A stretch of 5,322 nucleotides of DNA from an uncultured Eubacteriales bacterium (lineage in GTDB: Bacteria > Bacillota > Clostridia > Oscillospirales > Acutalibacteraceae), in contig CAQBRY010000099.1 in NCBI GenBank assembly GCA_948762645.1, forward strand, positions 1-5,322, given 5' to 3'. Under the pieces are notes generated by a model, which worked only from the letters and a program-made list of their open reading frames with translations, searched no databases and was not told the DNA's origin. The translations under genes were made by a program, and so were the position numbers. Positions 3,518-5,322 of this stretch are shown here, piece after piece. Position 1 is the first letter of the stretch. Every line of letters begins with the position of its first letter.

Positions 3518-5322
3518 TCAAATCGGTCGGACTCGATCAAATAAAGAGGGATCACGAAAAGTGATCTTTAATTTATTTCCTTTATTAGTTGGTCTATTGA
3601 ATATAGCAACAACTTCATAATTGTCTGTTGCTAAATTTGTTATTGCTGTGCTCAGCGATCGTGTCATTATACTAGGTAATATATTAACCCCGCCGACTTC
3701 CAAACTTTTTTCATTTTGCGGAAAACAATTAACGCCAACCGAGGATTTTAACCTGTCAAAGTAAATAATGGGAATACCTCTTGACAGCCATAAATTATAT
3801 GTAGCCTCGCCTCCAAAGCTATCAACGAGAGTAACCGCCACATTCCATTCAAAATTATTGTTTGCTGTAAATGTTGAGGTGATACCGTTTTCAAGCGTCC
3901 CACTAATTGAATATTCCGACTCTGTAACCTTTTTAGCTTGATACGAGATATTTATTTGATTATTGCCATTGATTGGCGGATAATCGGCGTCAACCATTAT
4001 GTCGGTATCGGAATAATAATTATCTTGCCTTTGAAGTGTGATAATTGCAGAAGGCGGCGACCAGTCCAGCATTTTTACATTGATAGTTTTAGAAGCACTG
4101 ATCCCCCTACTATCAGTAACAGTAAAAGTAGCTGTTACATCTGACCCGGAATTGATTGTTGCATTTCCTCCGGCTGCAGACGAACCGTTTAATGTCAAGC
4201 TGTAAGAATTACCATTTACCATCACGGAGCACGAACTTAAACCGGCGTATTTTTGAGCGGATAAGCCATTTGCACTGTACCTTACAACGGATTGATTCCT
4301 TACTATATCTTGATTATTTTTTGTTATAGCTACGCTGGTTTGGTTTACATCTTGATAACTTACAGTGCCAATACCGGGGAAACAATCATTTGTATTTACT
4401 GTATATGTTCCGCCGTTTGTATCTTTTATGAAGCTGCCGCATACTATTCTCATTTTGTAAGTTCCGCTTTGTTTGTTTGGTATGCTTTTATATAGATTAT
4501 CTATATCGCCGGGTGCATTATTAGATCCTATACTTGTTCCGGTCCAACCCGTAGCACTCCAGATAATGCTTCCGTCATCACCATACATTGTAGCTGTAAC
4601 GGTTCTTCCCAAAGGATTATATAATGTCATCCACATTTCACTGCCGATTATAAAATTAGGTGTGGCCGTAACATAAGGATAATTATACGTTGCCACGCTC
4701 ATGGCTGAGCTGTCGGTAGTAAGCTGACTGTCACGTCTTCTAACCCTTGTTTTTATGTTGTACGTTGCTCCCGCAGTTAACCCACTAATTGTGTAAGAAC
4801 CCCCTGTACCATCTACAATATCTAATCCTGTCCACGAAGAGCCATTGTTGGAAGAATACCAGATATAATCAACCGTATTGTCACTAGACCAGTTCATGGT
4901 GATTGTTGTTTCTGTCTTACTTGATAAAGACTGATTAGAAGTAGCGTATCGAGGAATATAACTAAGCGTTACATTAAATCCCTGTGAGCCGGAACTAAAC
5001 ACGCTGTGGGAGATATAAGCAGATACATAAATTGTTTTAGAACCGTCTGAATTATGAGGCACGTCTAAATTCCGATAAAATACCTCTGTGTACGAGTTGT
5101 AAGTAAATTTCTGACTTGTAGTTATGGATTGACTGTAATTTGATCCGTTTATACTGCAGTAGCAAGTGCCGGTTCCATACGAAGTGTATCCGGAGCTGGT
5201 ACGCCAAACTTGCACTCTAACAGTTACATTAGACGTATTATTGGCAATGCTCGTAGAATTTTCATCTACAATAATTCTATATTTTATATATTGATTCGAG
5301 GTACTAAAATTACCGCTGGTTG
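3518..5322 (-). CDS. Phage tail fibre / host-recognition protein (DUF859-like), 5' end outside window
   Basis: Six hundred complete codons lie in the window, and the frame stays open to the edge. The GTG at 5215 is internal, since the frame upstream reads TSGNFSTSNQYIKYRIIVDE. Counting from the first complete codon, residues 1-125 are beta-rich with Tyr/Ser/Thr-rich strands (VQVWRTSSGYTSYGTGTCYC, PHNSDGSKTIYVSAYISH). A fibronectin type III-like domain spans about 126-213 (TITMNWSSDNTVDYIWYSS ... YTISGLTAGATYNIKTRVR). An Ig-like region at about 315-420 ends FTVTDSRGISASKTINV. A conserved tail-type stretch at about 514-534 contains IYFDRLKSSVGVNCFP. This order matches DUF859-type siphophage structural proteins that sit at the tail tip and contact the host surface. 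The ending SLFDRVRPI is abrupt and may be a truncated C-terminus. GC content is clearly higher than in the flanking DNA. Confidence 0.85.
   Translation of the reverse strand, partial: TSGNFSTSNQYIKYRIIVDENSTSIANNTSNVTVRVQVWRTSSGYTSYGTGTCYCSINGSNYSQSITTSQKFTYNSYTEVFYRNLDVPHNSDGSKTIYVSAYISHSVFSSGSQGFNVTLSYIPRYATSNQSLSSKTETTITMNWSSDNTVDYIWYSSNNGSSWTGLDIVDGTGGSYTISGLTAGATYNIKTRVRRRDSQLTTDSSAMSVATYNYPYVTATPNFIIGSEMWMTLYNPLGRTVTATMYGDDGSIIWSATGWTGTSIGSNNAPGDIDNLYKSIPNKQSGTYKMRIVCGSFIKDTNGGTYTVNTNDCFPGIGTVSYQDVNQTSVAITKNNQDIVRNQSVVRYSANGLSAQKYAGLSSCSVMVNGNSYSLTLNGSSAAGGNATINSGSDVTATFTVTDSRGISASKTINVKMLDWSPPSAIITLQRQDNYYSDTDIMVDADYPPINGNNQINISYQAKKVTESEYSISGTLENGITSTFTANNNFEWNVAVTLVDSFGGEATYNLWLSRGIPIIYFDRLKSSVGVNCFPQNEKSLEVGGVNILPSIMTRSLSTAITNLATDNYEVVAIFNRPTNKGNKLKITFRDPSLFDRVRPI

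Noticed and set aside
4664..4667. Only one GGCC (HaeIII-type) site seen in the window
   Set aside because: A few are expected at this GC content, so one site over 5.3 kb is not convincing avoidance.
3938..4676. Three plus-strand frames of 67-68 codons
   Set aside because: They lie wholly opposite the tail protein gene, have no SD, and are shadow frames of its coding sequence.
1..5322. CRISPR array, tRNA or rRNA genes, insertion sequence
   Set aside because: No regularly spaced repeats, no cloverleaf or CCA-type 3' ends, and no transposase motif were seen on either strand.

Overview
This AT-rich window looks like a low-GC Firmicute, probably a clostridial relative. Shine-Dalgarno sequences are strong (GGAGGTGAT, AAAGGAAG, GGAGA), promoters follow the TTGACA/TATAAT pattern, and intrinsic terminators are U-rich. 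The tail protein is of a type known from Firmicute siphophages. No species marker is present, so the assignment is an inference.

Bases 1-670 hold no gene I can support, only a striking inverted repeat at 123-163. Bases 671-2370 carry a decayed HaeIII-type (GGCC) type II restriction-modification operon. A cytosine-C5 methyltransferase pseudogene (671-1536) overlaps a HaeIII-family endonuclease pseudogene (1520-2370). The methyltransferase has an internal deletion fusing motif I/II to motif IV, homopolymer indels, and a 168-bp internal segment (943-1110) lying in reverse orientation. Flipping that segment back restores motif VIII and continuous reading through both junctions. The endonuclease has a frameshift in an A tract and a shortened C-terminus. 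Both halves appear dead, as expected, since a live endonuclease without its methylase would be lethal.

Bases 2371-3250 are mostly non-coding but dense in transcription signals. From left to right: an operator-like dyad (2452-2471); a convergent promoter pair facing one shared palindromic terminator (2513-2724) with no convincing ORF; and a second convergent locus (2794-3051) resembling a type I toxin-antitoxin pair. In the second locus, a minus-strand mRNA would encode a 37-residue lysine-rich peptide. A plus-strand RNA of about 80 nt would be antisense to its 3' half. Both RNAs begin with nearly the same sequence. Next come a bidirectional terminator, another minus-strand promoter embedded in a 13-bp inverted repeat, and a further terminator.

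Bases 3270-5322 are phage-derived and read on the minus strand: a 50-residue hypothetical protein and, upstream of it, the 3' part of a large beta-rich tail fibre/host-recognition protein that runs off the window. No holin or lysin follows, so this is probably the end of a prophage or a prophage remnant, with the toxin-antitoxin-like locus and the dead restriction system at its edge.
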